A stretch of DNA of 64,000 bases, taken from NCBI RefSeq assembly GCF_000275845.1, contig NW_006766886.1, positions 1,402,945 to 1,466,944 of the forward strand. Reading direction: 5' to 3'. The position numbers were made by a program, and so were the translations under genes. The notes beneath the pieces are model-generated. The model was not told where the DNA came from. It saw nothing but the letters and a program-made list of their open reading frames with translations, and ran no database searches. The stretch comes from Dichomitus squalens LYAD-421 SS1 (lineage: Eukaryota; Basidiomycota; Agaricomycetes; Polyporales; Polyporaceae). Numbering within the stretch: the stretch's first letter is position 1; every line of letters starts with the position of its first letter. Positions 51,901 through 62,580 of the stretch are shown here, piece after piece.

Positions 51901-52260
51901 CGTCATCAGTTCCACGGAGTTGTGATTACGGGAGAAGGTGCGCAAGACATCTACGAGCGCGTCTCCGGGTATGACAGGCTCATCAGAGTCATTGTGTGAA
52001 CACTGGGGGTGCTCTTGGAAGATATCGAAGAGTTCCTGTTCCAGGTCGGCGATTGACTGGCGGTTTCTGCCGTATGTTTCCGTCTGCTACTGAAACGCGT
52101 CAGTCGCGTCCAGTCGCGTCCTCTATATGCTACGTACCGCCGCCATTTCGAGAGCATACAAGTACAGGGGATTTGTAGGATGAAGTTGGGGGTAAGAGTC
52201 AAACAGAGGTCTGTGTCTGTGGTTGTGGCAGGCATCGTCTGGCGACCACAAAGCGCTCAT
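48990..52260 (-). CDS. Large coiled-coil, tail-anchored protein with VQTD/TQT motifs
   Basis: Unnamed protein of roughly 950 residues. ATG at 52260 (MSALWSPDDACHNHRHRP); after one intron, TETYGRNRQSIADLEQELFD and LQVTPQVLLQFIALQ, then a long Ser/Arg-rich linker (about 51370-51790). The middle is coiled coil (LDMEQRLEALQRLNTDLGRK, LENARSSYQSLQKQYQEQ, YRNVLRRRDQEIKDLQEAAQ, QKQENMMLKETIDRMRFDMD). The C-terminal exon (50513 down to 48990) has an acidic stretch, then a cluster of short repeats SSVQTDPP, FSVQTDEPP, MSTQTEPE and REVQTDEPQ (about 49690-49860), a compact segment (AFKDQVGVGCAAIDKLIEES), and a single hydrophobic helix (LLICVGASALIAFLMGQAM) near the end, consistent with a tail anchor. 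The repeats fit the dynein light chain LC8 TQT consensus. Role inferred: membrane-anchored scaffold or motor adaptor. Confidence 0.78.
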
Positions 52261-53129
52261 CGCACTGGGGCTTATGTAAGGTAACTTCCCACTTTGTCCA
52301 GCTCACCTCCCTCGGCCAAACTTTGCGTCTATTTGGCCACCATGTCTCATCCACAACTGCCGTTCCCACAGTCTCAGACTCTCAGATGACAGACGGCATA
52401 TTGTCTGGCTGGATTGACGTCTTGAAAGACTGGAATATCGAACATCAACGAGATAGAAAAGGCCTCCCTCTTGGCGTTTGGGACGCAGACCTCGCAATGG
52501 CGAGCTTGTGCGACTGCTGCACAACCTACCACCTATAGCCCGATTATACGACCATGTTGCGGACCAAGGAATCACAATTGTCATACAGTGCATAGGATCC
52601 ATGTCCAATTCTCCTCGTGCTACCCCCCTTGTGTGGCAGTAATATACGAGTCAATCGATGCGCCATGGCGAACTCAGTACGGCTCAATAGTAACGAGGTT
52701 GGCGCAAGGAACAAACTCCTGGAGGCTGCCACTCTTCTCCAACAGCATCTGAAGTACGTCTGGTCCAAGGTATTGTGCTGCCATGCTCGTCTCGCAGATT
52801 GACTGGCATTAGATGTGGTATATCCGCTGAGCCGCCCCTATTCCACTCCAACCCATCCGAAAGCCTGTCAACTCTCACTGTCCCACCTATGACAGCTATA
52901 ATGCAACTGGACCCATCGCCTTGGTCTTCGGTTTGCTGGTCCTCCCCACCACTGCATCCTCCTGAGCGACCGAAGACCCGAATATATTAGAGTTCACCAG
53001 AAGTCTTAAGCCGCCTCAACGTCCTATGGTGAGGTCGGCAGACGGTACATATAGACGCGGTGTCCGTAAGGTTTGAGCATCCCCGCCTTCCGTTCAGCTC
53101 AACAGAGCCCCACATCTCCTAGTCTCAGG
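52261..53129. other. gene-poor region before the sedolisin relic
   Basis: Promoter of the coiled-coil gene (minus strand), then short plus-strand frames such as 52386-52538 (MTDGILSGWIDVLKDWNIEH) and 52664-52802 (MANSVRLNSNEVGARNKLLE). They look mildly coding but lack family, length or clean splice partners; I cannot support them as genes. Confidence 0.4.
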
Positions 53130-53945
53130 TACTCCCACTCCTCGGCTTGTCGAAGGTCACTCGGTTACCGCTTGCGGATAGTCTTCGCAGCGCTGCACCG
53201 ATCCTGCATTCACAATCCCTCTGAAAACCTCTCTTACTCAATGCAGCTTGCAGAACCTTGGCGCACCCCCTTCGACATCGCCGATGCCAGTTCTCTGAAC
53301 TATGGCAAAAATCGGACTCACGACAAGGCTGTGGAGACATACCGTATTCGCCCGCTCCAGCTAGTAGGAGGCTTAGGTGTATAACTATCTGGACAAAGTA
53401 CAACCCTCCCTGCGGCGCAGTGCTCAGGGCGTGCGTACCCTGGCCTAAGTAGCGGCCAACGAGTGTGCATGGCCGTTTCCCTGCTCTCTTACATCTGCGT
53501 AGCCACACTGAGTATGCTGACTTTGGCGGACAGTCTGTAGATACCCAACAGCAGTCGCGATCGGGGCTAACATGACCGCGGTCACGAGCGGGCCTCGCTC
53601 ATTGGTGCTGTGAACGACACACGGGTCGCGCATGGCGAGGGCCCCGTCGGTTCGATCGAACCTGCGGTGCGTCTTACCCCCGCAAATGCCTACCTCCTCA
53701 TCCTGTACCTTGCGCCCATATCATCGTTCTCCCGCGTAGGCCGGAGGCATGCCATCAGAACCGTCCATATTTCCCTCTCCCAGACCGGAGGGCACGGAAG
53801 CTGACATGCGCGCTATCACAACTCTACTCGGACTCCTTCAGTGATGTTTTCAACCAAGTCACGAACGGGTCGAACCCCGGCTGTGGCACTGATGAGTTCA
53901 AAGGTGCCCCCGGCTAGTCCCCTGTCTCCGTTGTGCCCGCAGTGG
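53130..53945 (+). pseudogene. Decayed sedolisin (S53) copy D
   Basis: Relic alignable piecewise with copies A-C. In order: prodomain start with the WSLHRRADP tryptophan changed to TAG (53179-53181), then TDPAFTIPLKTSLTQCSLQN (matching [20 protein letters not shown]), a frameshift, FDIADASSLNYGKNRTHDKA. Then a large deletion removes the whole front of the catalytic domain including the Glu-Asp dyad. Next come FARSS with three TAG codons at conserved Trp/Gln positions (53362-53364, 53365-53367, 53374-53376), SGRAYP, YPTAVAIGANMTAV, ASLIGAVNDTRVAHGEGPVG, QLYSDSFSDVFNQVTNGSNP and GCGTDEFKGAPG, then TAG for Trp (53915-53917). Intron remnants persist, so this is a decayed genomic duplicate, not a retrocopy. 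It cannot make an active enzyme. Confidence 0.9.
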
Positions 53946-56526
53946 TGCTCCACGTTACTGGGGCGGTCGGGAGGAACGCTTGGCATCATCGCCTTCGCTT
54001 TTGCTGCAATCTCGTTACGGCTGTGCGATCCCGGTGGATTTGAACGGTCCAGGAGATACGTGTATATCAATGAACAGGTCGCTATTCCGCATTGTGGTGT
54101 CGGCAAGCACATGACGTGCAGTTGCTGCATCAGACCTTGGGCCTCTACTGTAACCCCCGTTGGGTTTCTACATGTGTAGCTCTGAGATTACCCGAGTGCG
54201 ATTCATATCTTCACATCATGGACATTTTTTAAGTCACACCGTGCCTCTCGAATTGAATTTCTTTGGAAGGGAGAGACGGACGACCTCATCTCTAGATCTC
54301 AGGGCGTAGAGCCGGACCTGTATTTGTGCCTTGTGGCAGCGCGTGCGCATACGCACAGCATGATGCATACAATTGGCTCTTAGCGACGACATAATCAGGG
54401 TCGCTGGCCTACTTCAAAGTGATTGATTGTATGTAATACTGTAGCATCATCATCGCTGAGAACGCTCACGTTTGCAGAACTCGCCTACTTGCCTTGGAGG
54501 ACCTTCGCATCTCATATGTGCACAGGATCCGTTCTACCAGTTGCCATTCGATGACTCGATGGTCCTCACATACAGCGGTCAGCAGACTCCCCTTTCGGCG
54601 TATCGCGCACGTTTCTCATGTATACAACGCGTCTCCAACTGCTTTCCGGTCCCGAATGCTTTCTGCGTTCCGTTGGTATGTCGGAAACCTTACGATTCAG
54701 CGCGGAGGCCTGTACGTATAGTATATCCCAATGCCTTCAACAGTGCGGAAGGCGTGTGGCGAGATGGCGAATTGGTAAGCCGGCGGAGCTGCGAGGTTGT
54801 TAGTCTGGGCGAGCCGTTCTGCCATGATCGATACATCGCTCACATGTCGCGCTTAGGACACTAGTCGTAGGCAAGGTGAGGTTACTAGCTAGTGCTATTA
54901 CTCTACGTCGACCGTGACTCGGACGCGCGCGTTCGCGCCAGGGTATGCACTGCCGTTAACTAGGCTCGGCCTGACTCGGACCCACAAAGTGCCTCCCAGA
55001 TTCCACAGCCTCTTTCATATCATCCCTGGCTCCTCATACATGGATCGACGTTCCTCTACAGCAGGTTGGATATGACTCTAGTCCCTCGTCCTCCTGTGCC
55101 TCCGAGATCGCTTATGGGGCACGACATGGCCAAGCTGATATGCCATTATCTATATCAGGGCTCTACGGGAGGCAATAAATCCGATCCGATCACGGGTGTG
55201 GTCGAGCGCCGAAAGCGCTCTCAGACGGTCGGCCCGCGTTGCAACTCGGTTCGCTGGAGAACAACGTCGTGTGGCTTCACAAGACAATTTATGTGCATGT
55301 TCTGCCAGCCGAGATGAGGCCGGGGAGAAGCTTCGCCTCAACAGGAACGCGGCGAAGGTGTTGTTGTTTGCCTCGGTACGAGCAGAGCGCTATGTTATGT
55401 CAGTCCGTGCACCGGGTGCGGCGTAAAGTAGTAGCAGCTGGCCTCGTGCATTATATTGCTGTCAAGCCTTGACTTTGATTGTGCAATATACTGCCGCCAA
55501 GCTTTGACGTTGATCGTACCTCTGTGAACCCCGTCATTGTCGGACCCGCGAATTTGACCGACTTTATTACAGGTTAGGGTATTTTGAGTGTTAAGTAGAT
55601 AAGTACATATCCTTGGCCTTGGAAGGAGGAAACCTAGGTCGGAAGGAAGATGGAACCTGGAGGACCAGAAGTGGCGTTTGTACTTACGTGCATTCAGGGT
55701 GGCGGTCTGCAAGTGTGGTTGGACCATCGTGGGATGATCTTATAAGGTAGCTTGTGTGACCTGCAGGCAGTTGCGCAGCTTCGCGATCAGCTACGACGGA
55801 GATAGTGGAACACTCGCCGCCGTCATCATGTTCACGTCTAACAAACATCGGCCCCGCCAACGCTAACAGAGGGTCAAATCGAGTGGGCAGAGTGCGGGGC
55901 TACGTTGTGGAGTACGAGACCACAATAACTGAGAGTCATGGTCGTTGCGCGCGGACAAAAATAGCTGTATGCGTAACATCGTCGGGCGGACGGTGCTGCT
56001 GCAGCTGAGCTTCCAGGGTTGTCCAGTTATTGTTCAACGCGGTTGAACATCCCAGCGATCTGATTCTCCACTGTGGAATGTCGGCAACACACAAGGCGGT
56101 AATGCATGGTGTAGAGGGGACAACGAGTTGGAGCCCTGCTGAGGAGTAAGTGGCCTGCTGTCACCTAGCCGATGAACGCTCCGACCCCGGTTCGTGACTG
56201 ATTTTCTTGCGATTTGGAATATAGATGCACCACAGCAGCGTGTTCCTGTGTCGGCGAGAGAAGAAGAGAGATGCCTGCAAAAGACCACTGAGTGGGAGAG
56301 AAGGCGGAGGCAGCAAGGAGAGAGCGGTGGCAGAGCTCTGGAATTACGAAAGGGATTCGGGAGGGGCACAGCCACCAGGTTGGGGGTAAATGGATGAGGT
56401 AATTGAAATAAAGACCTAATCGTGCGCCTTGCCCTGGTCATGTCCACCCTCCCCGCACCGCTCGCCCTGTGCTCCTGAACGCTCTCCCCAGCGGCCATCC
56501 ACATCATCTCCCTCGTTCCCACCACG
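53946..56526. other. gene-poor region, probable relic sequence
   Basis: 2.6 kb with no gene I can name. Frames at 54472-54864 (no ATG; DPFYQLPFDDSMVLTYSGQQ) and around 55230-55320 (LENNVVWLHKTIYVHVLPAE) read like fragments of once-coding sequence without starts or partner exons. With the sedolisin relic next to it, this looks like a decay zone. The last 700 bp are likely the promoter of the gene at 56527. Confidence 0.45.
55457..55517. repeat. Two-copy imperfect direct repeat, 35 bp period
   Basis: Units of about 26 bp at 55457-55482 and 55492-55517. They share the CAAGCYTTGAC core and differ at five positions, four of them C/T transitions. Confidence 0.7.
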
Positions 56527-59019
56527 ATGCCCGTCTCTACAAAATCTAGGGAACGGCCTCTCCCACCCATCCCCTCCGCTTGGACCGACGCTCCCTCCAG
56601 CTTGCGGCCACCCCTCACTTCCGTCCCCGGGGCTGACCAGATTATCTCTTCTCGCCCTTCCCGCTCACGACACGTCCCCCGTCCTTCCAAACGCTCCCCG
56701 CGAATGTTTTTTCGTGCCCTCAAAGCACCCTCCCTCCTTGCTGCATTCCTCCACACTACCACATGGCAGGACTTCCATGCACTCTTGAACGCATGCCGTG
56801 CATTCCGACATGACCTCTGGGCGATTGCCGACTGCAGGCACATCATCCTCTCGCATTTTGTTCCCGGATACACCTACGCGCTGCAACTATGCGACATTCA
56901 CCAGATGTCCGACGTCCGCATCGACGTCCACCAGTTCGCGCTCCTCAGTACGTCTTGCAGCCTTTTCTTTCCGTCGAAGTTGAGCCGATCGCGTCTTCTC
57001 TCCATCAGTGACCTCACAATACGTGCCTCTACATACATATCCAATGCAGTCTATGGTGCTGCTTAATAGGCTGGCGCGCGGCGAGGACCAGCTGAAAATC
57101 CGCGCCGCTGCTATGAGATTAGCATCTCTCTCATTAGCCCATTCGCGCTTCGTCCTCTTCCTCCAGTCCCTCGTGCACAGCGCATCGCCTTCCCCCTCGT
57201 CTGACTCCGAAGAATTCGACGAGCTAGTGAGCTCACCTCGGTCGAGCAGCCTGCGTACCCCGCAGCACCACGGCGTCCGCCAACTCGTGTTTCCGGCACC
57301 ACTTGCATCCCCGAGCGCCATCGCCACCGTCTCGGACGATGTGCTCGTCGACTCCCCTCGCGCGCCCTCGCAGGAAGGCCCACTAGCAAAGAGCTCGGCC
57401 ATGCGACGGGTCCTCAACCGATCTGGTACGATCCGGAGCGTTGCCTCCTCGAGTCAGAGCCTTAGCCCCGCAGCCCCGCAGAGCCTGAAGCGCACGCCGA
57501 CGCTCGCAGAGACGATCCCGCGCTCTAACAAATCGTCCGGTTTCTCGTCGCTCATCCGCAAGAACACCAAGGTCCCCCCGCCGCCGCCCTCTGCGGATCC
57601 GCTCGCGCTGAAGATGTACTCTGGGAGCTGGCGCCGCACGCTTCCCGGCTCCAGCAACCAACACAAGCGCAACGGATCCATGTCCGTGTCGGGCTCGGGC
57701 TTTTCAGCGCTCGGCATAGACGAAGACGGCTGGCTGACGTCGGACGGAGAGCTCAAGGCGCCCCATCGACGCTTCGGGTCCATTAGCTACTCGAGCGAGT
57801 CTTCGCTGTCCCGGCCGCCGTCCGTCACCCACACAAACACCGACTCGGACGGGAGCCCGTCTCCCTTGAGCGAAGGGGGCCATCGCCGCGCCTCGTCCTC
57901 GACGAGGGCCGAGCTCAGTTCCGGACCGAAGTCGGTCGCTGGCACTGGCACTAGTGCGCCGCTCGGCGTGGCCGTGCCGAGGGGAACGTCTGCCCACGAT
58001 CTATTCCTGGCGACCTCGAGGGTACGCGCGCCCGTGCTGCGGGTGTTCGTCCCGTGCACGGAGCTCGACGAGACCGCGATCGGCGCGTGCGAGGAGGAGC
58101 TCATCCGCGCGGGCCTCTGGGAGCATCTCTCCGACGGGGACATCGTCTGCAACTTCGGCTACGTGCCCCCGGTCCCGAGCCCGCAGAGCAGCAGCGAGGG
58201 CCTGCGCGAGGCGCAGCGGCAGAAGTGGCTCATGTTCAACGGCGACTGCCTCGTGCCGTACATTCCCCCGAGCCCGCCCCCGCTGGCGAGCCCGCTCACG
58301 CTGCCGTCCCCATTCTACTACGCGAACATCATCCCAGCGTTCGTGAACCCCGTGTTCGTGCTCGCGCTCCCGCAGGCGCTCTCGGGGTCCCCGATGTCCC
58401 TCTCACGGCCCCCGTCGGTCTCACGCCCAGGCAGCGCGGGCGCGGGCGCACCCACGCCAAGCGCAAGCAGGAGGTCGCGCGTGACGGGCCTCGAGCCGGT
58501 GCACGACATGAAGCTCGTGAACGTCGCGACGCGCGTGCCGAGCCCGCACTCGCCCTCGGGCTTCGCGATGGTCCGCAAGTACATGTGGCTCGCGCGCATC
58601 CCGTACGTCGGGTCCGGGAGCGGGACGGAGGCGGGCATGGAGCTCGGGCGGGGGTGGCACGGGGAGTGGGTGCTCGAGGCGGAGGGGACGCGCGAGGGCC
58701 GGCAGACACTGATCGACGCGCTCAACGGGGGCAGCAACGCGTACGGGCTGAGGAGGCGGGACCAGTGGGAGATCGTGAGGGAGAAGAGCGGGGGCGGGCG
58801 GCTGTGGTTCAAGTGAGTGTGTGGGTGTCAGGGCGGGGTGTCCGTCCGTCCGTCTGAGGTCTGACTGACGCGCGGGGTACCCCACCCCCTCCTCGCAGGT
58901 TGCTGGTCCCTAACGTGGATGGATATATCGACACGCTCGTGCACCCCCCTGAGCCGGCCGACAGGATACCCGTGAATGTGAATTTGATGAGCCCCGCTGC
59001 CGCGAGGACACAGCAATAG
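56527..59019 (+). CDS. Conserved-looking hypothetical protein, Ser/Pro-rich with folded ends
   Basis: ATG at 56527 ([20 protein letters not shown]). The first exon holds a compact region ([59 protein letters not shown]). After a short intron (about 56948-57007) comes [20 protein letters not shown] and [20 protein letters not shown], then about 270 disordered Ser/Pro residues. The C-terminal half is again structured: [113 protein letters not shown] and [17 protein letters not shown] after the last intron (58815-58900). TAG at 59017-59019; about 780 residues. Not recognised. The conserved-looking C-terminus suggests a dedicated protein domain found in fungi; no catalytic motif or membrane helix is evident. 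Confidence 0.78.
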
Positions 59020-59701
59020 GACGTTTGCTTGACTCTCTTTTTTTGGTTTCTACTTGACACTGCTGTTGCTAGAGGACGCTTCATCCCGCTCTGAATCTTC
59101 ACGATCACCAATGCTGTAGCCAATCTCAATCGCCCACGCCCACTATCGTCCAGTACCTTCATAATTCCAGGTGGCCCGTTTCTCTTTGGTTCAACTGTCT
59201 CCATACCGCCCCCCCAGGCATTTTGCTATTGTCCATGGCCAAGTATAATGTCTTGTTTACTTGCTCCCGCTGCCAGAGCCTACGCTACTGTCCGCCTCCC
59301 TCGCTCTTTCTAGTTGCTACTCTTGGCTTCGATCCGGGTGCGGCGTGCACCTGCCGAGCAGCGGCCCCGCTGCTCTCGTGTGTATCGGTCCGCAGTGTTG
59401 GCTCGCCTCAGACGTCTCGGTCTCTCGTTCATCTAGCTACACCCAATATTTCCTGTCGATATTACCTTACCTCTTCCACTGTATTGCCACCAATCATACT
59501 ATCGCGCTACCCCGCCCGTGCTCAACAATATCTTTCTCTATTACCCTCGCTGCTCGCGCCCAGGCTCAATTCACTGCCTACGCTAGACAACTCGGTCGGA
59601 GGCCTACGGCTATCCCATATTCTGCGTGACGCTTTCTGCTTGTGCTAATACATGTTGATGAACTTCTTTGAAACCTTCCCTTCCGCCCGAACAAACATAG
59701 C
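59020..59701. other. convergent intergenic region
   Basis: 3' flanks of the hypothetical gene (+) and the Ca3427-like gene (-). Plus strand is pyrimidine-rich; no gene seen. Confidence 0.5.
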
Positions 59702-61124
59702 CTAGGTGAGGTGAACAAGCTCGGTGTCGACGAACTGCTCGACTTGGAAACCGCCCTCGGGTGCGTGAACGAAGCCAGCCTCCAGAAGCACGCTACGATG
59801 CAAGTCAGTCCGAAGGATCAGTCGAGGTGGACGCGGTATGCATACTCGAGTGTCTCCGTGATGATCTTCCGAGGAATCGCCGCACAGTCTTCCGGGTATC
59901 CGACCGTCTTCAGCCAAGCCTGTACGCGGAGCCGTCAATCCTCGGGACGAGGCGATCGCACAGAAGCGGTGGGGGACAGACCTGGATGTCCTCCTCGGGG
60001 TACCCGAATTTTTCGCTGATGAACTGGACGTCCGGCCCGGCGCGGTTCTCCCGCGAGTTGAACTCGCGCACGTACGTCGACAACGTGCCGAGGAATTCAC
60101 GCAGCGAGTCTGCGGGTGCCCGCTCGGGGTGTGCGGCGATAAGCCACGAAGGCCAGGGCGTCGGCACGGAACCAATCTGTGTGTCGCAGAGAGGGAACGG
60201 TATTCAGTCAGCCTGAGCGCAAAGAGAGGGGGGGGGGCTGCTGAGATGCTCTCACGAAGCGGGCCTCGCCGGCGTCGACGAAGGGCTTGGTGGTGAACCA
60301 CTCCCACATGAACGCGCTCGTGGAACCGTCGTTGACGGAGTCGAGCAAGCCCCGGATGTCGTTGTTCACTGCAGGTTCAAGCGGGTGAGCTCCTATGAAA
60401 ACACCCAGCCAATTTCGAGAGGCCCACCTTTGAACTTCAGGTCCTTCGTCGGCCAGCCCTGCTGCAGAGCCATCACGTAGGCCATGGTCTGACTTCCACT
60501 ACCCGAAGCATTAGATGGTGCATCCATCCATGGTTTGGTCAGTATGCCTACCTCCCATAGCGTGAGATGCCGATAGTAGTTCCCTTAAGGTCCGCTATGG
60601 AGTTGTACTCGGAGTTCTTCCCCGTGATCACAGCCCTGCGGGTACGTCGGAGGTTGAGCGGAGGACGAACGCAGAGCCAAGGCGACGCGAAGCTTGCCAG
60701 TTAAGCGGGGTCGTCACATAGCTGCCAACGAGCTTGTACGCCTTAGAGCCCTTCGCGATCCCCGAGATGAGTGGGTCCGTGAGAGCACTGGGCACGGGCA
60801 CATAATCGTTCAGGCTTCAAGCGGAACGTGCGGTGGGATGGCGCGGAAAAGCGTACGCACATCGCGACGTCGATTTCGTTGTTTTCGAGACGGCCGATCA
60901 ACTGTCCAGTGCCGCCTGAATGCCATTCATCCAGGTGTCCCCGTTATTGCTTTACACGAAGTACGTACTGGGGCACTCGACGAGGGTGAAGGTCTTCCCT
61001 CCGTCCGCTTCGGCGAACTGAAGTAGAGGAGACGAAAAGTGTTCCCTGACTGAAACATCACATTAGCGGCTCGGCCTCACAAACGAGCAGCATCAATGCT
61101 ACCAAAACCGACTCTGAGAGGCAT
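59702..61124 (-). CDS. Ca3427-like periplasmic-binding-protein-fold protein
   Basis: Cytosolic type 2 PBP-fold protein of the group typified by Candida Ca3427, related to NMT1/Thi5-like and ABC substrate-binding proteins; ligand unknown. The exons join as MPLRVGFVREHFSSPLLQFA, EADGGKTFTLVECPSGTGQL, IGRLENNEIDVAIALTDPLI, SGIAKGSKAYKLVGSYVTTP, LNWAVITGKNSEYNSIADLK, GTTIGISRYGSGSQTMAYVM, VNNDIRGLLDSVNDGSTSAF, MWEWFTTKPFVDAGEARF and IGSVPTPWPSWLIAAHPERA, then a C-terminal AWLKTVGYP segment. ATG at 61124, stop at 59702; about seven short introns and about 310 residues. No signal peptide, as in fungal relatives. Exon ends near 59830-59930 are approximate because several acceptors are possible. Confidence 0.87.
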
Positions 61125-62141
61125 GTCTTCTGAGGCGGGTTGTTAAGATACAGAGTCAGGGTTGCGGGAGGTCAAGGTTTCAGCGAAGTAGCCAATGAGG
61201 ATAGATCTTATCTCATCTTGCTGAGAGCCTGCATCGGCGTCCACTGGCGGCTGCAAATTGATCCGAGAGCTCTCACTTGGACGTCCATAGTCAGTATGGG
61301 CAAATGTCATGCCAGTTTGGTTGGTCAGTTTGTCGGAGCTGTTTATTGCACCAGCGTAGAGACCAGCTTGTCTAGAGACGGGGGCTGGACGGTGACATGC
61401 ATGCGACAGAGTTACGGAGCCTCACCGACAATCTAGGCTAGTAGTTAGCAAGGTACGTACCACCAGTCCAGAGATACCTCTGGAGCTGACAGCAAAACTT
61501 ACTGTTGCCATAGACACCTCGAGTATGGCCCTCATTGACATCTCATGAGAAAATAGGGCTCGGCTCTCAGAGTAGCCCTTGCGCCTTACGTCGCAACACC
61601 GGAACTTCCTGCTCAAACAGGTGTAGAAGCTGCCGGACCGGGATCGTGTCCCACTGAGTGACGGCGGGCTAGCGTAGCTGGACGCTGCACTCCTCCGGAC
61701 CATGTGTGCGACCTGTTCATGCGACTGCGAGCGGAGACAAGCCACAGACAAACGTCACAGGAAGATGCTCACCGCTGGTCGACGACGCTCTTTGCACGAC
61801 GATCAGATGCGCCGCACGCCAGTAGCCATATGGATTATCCATCTGTCGGTGTATTCACCCCAGATGCTACCCTGAGGACCGCTACACCAATCTCCGTTCG
61901 GGTGAGACGCCGTCAACTGGGCGTATGCTATATAGACATGTGAAGGTGGGTGGGCTATCGCGTCCTAAGATTCGTCTGCCAGTGCTATCAAGACACCGCT
62001 CTGCTGCACATCCGCTGCACGTTGTACTATACCCCGTCGTCCCCCTAATCACCGGTGAGTCGTGTACAACAACTTGCTCCTGTGATTCCTCATGTCTAAG
62101 ACCCGTGGCCCTAAGACTCGGAGAATCAGCTGCTGTCAGCC
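61125..62141. other. intergenic region
   Basis: Promoter side of the Ca3427-like gene, then about 700 bp without a supported gene. A TATA-like GCTATATAGAC occurs at about 61927. Confidence 0.45.
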
Positions 62142-62348
62142 ATGCGTTCCTCGACACTCCCGCTCTTCATCGTCGCTCTTTGCTTCGCCTTCCAATGCTC
62201 TCTTGTGATCGGCCATCAGCAAAACTGTATAAATATTGTCGTATATTACCTACCCATGCGTGCTCGGGCAATCGTAGAAATACCCTGCGACATTTGGGGA
62301 ATGTTGGGCGCACCTTGTCAGGATTCCCTTCTAGCCCAATTACCCTGA
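62142..62348 (+). CDS. Candidate small secreted peptide or first exon
   Basis: ATG at 62142 opens 68 residues with a convincing N-terminal signal peptide (MRSSTLPLFIVALCFAFQCS, cleavage likely after LVIG). The rest (CINIVVYYLPMRARAIVEIP) reads as non-coding and overlaps the AT-richer repeat-like region. The signal peptide may therefore be a genuine first exon whose gene was interrupted, or chance. No family recognised. Confidence 0.3.
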   Translation: MRSSTLPLFIVALCFAFQCSLVIGHQQNCINIVVYYLPMRARAIVEIPCDIWGMLGAPCQDSLLAQLP

Positions 62349-62580
62349 ATAGGTTGCACGACAAGGCAAGGACCGGAAATACCCCGCAATACTGGCAATA
62401 TCTTGTGGGCGTTGCCTGGTATTGGTAAGCGTGGCACTGGCTTGCGAGGACAGCGATCGAGTGCCGTACTAATGTAGATTGCCCGGGATTCCAGAGATTG
62501 CGAGAGCGGGTAATAGTGAGAAGGCCAGGCAATATCAAACCATTCGTACTATATATTGCCCGGAAGTGATGTTATTGCCT
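62265..62580. repeat. Possible degenerate short mobile-element remnant
   Basis: Roughly 300 bp with many copies of short inverted words: CGGGCAAT at 62265, its complement ATTGCCCGG at 62478 and 62556, and repeated GGCAATAT, TTACCC and GGGTAAT. The two GAAATACCC words (62277, 62377) form a direct repeat. This density of complementary words suggests a foldback or MITE-like relic; no clear target-site duplication was found. Confidence 0.3.

Noticed and set aside
53654..53672. GGTTCGATCGAACC, resembling a tRNA T-loop
   Set aside because: No acceptor or anticodon stems around it; the bases belong to the sedolisin relic.
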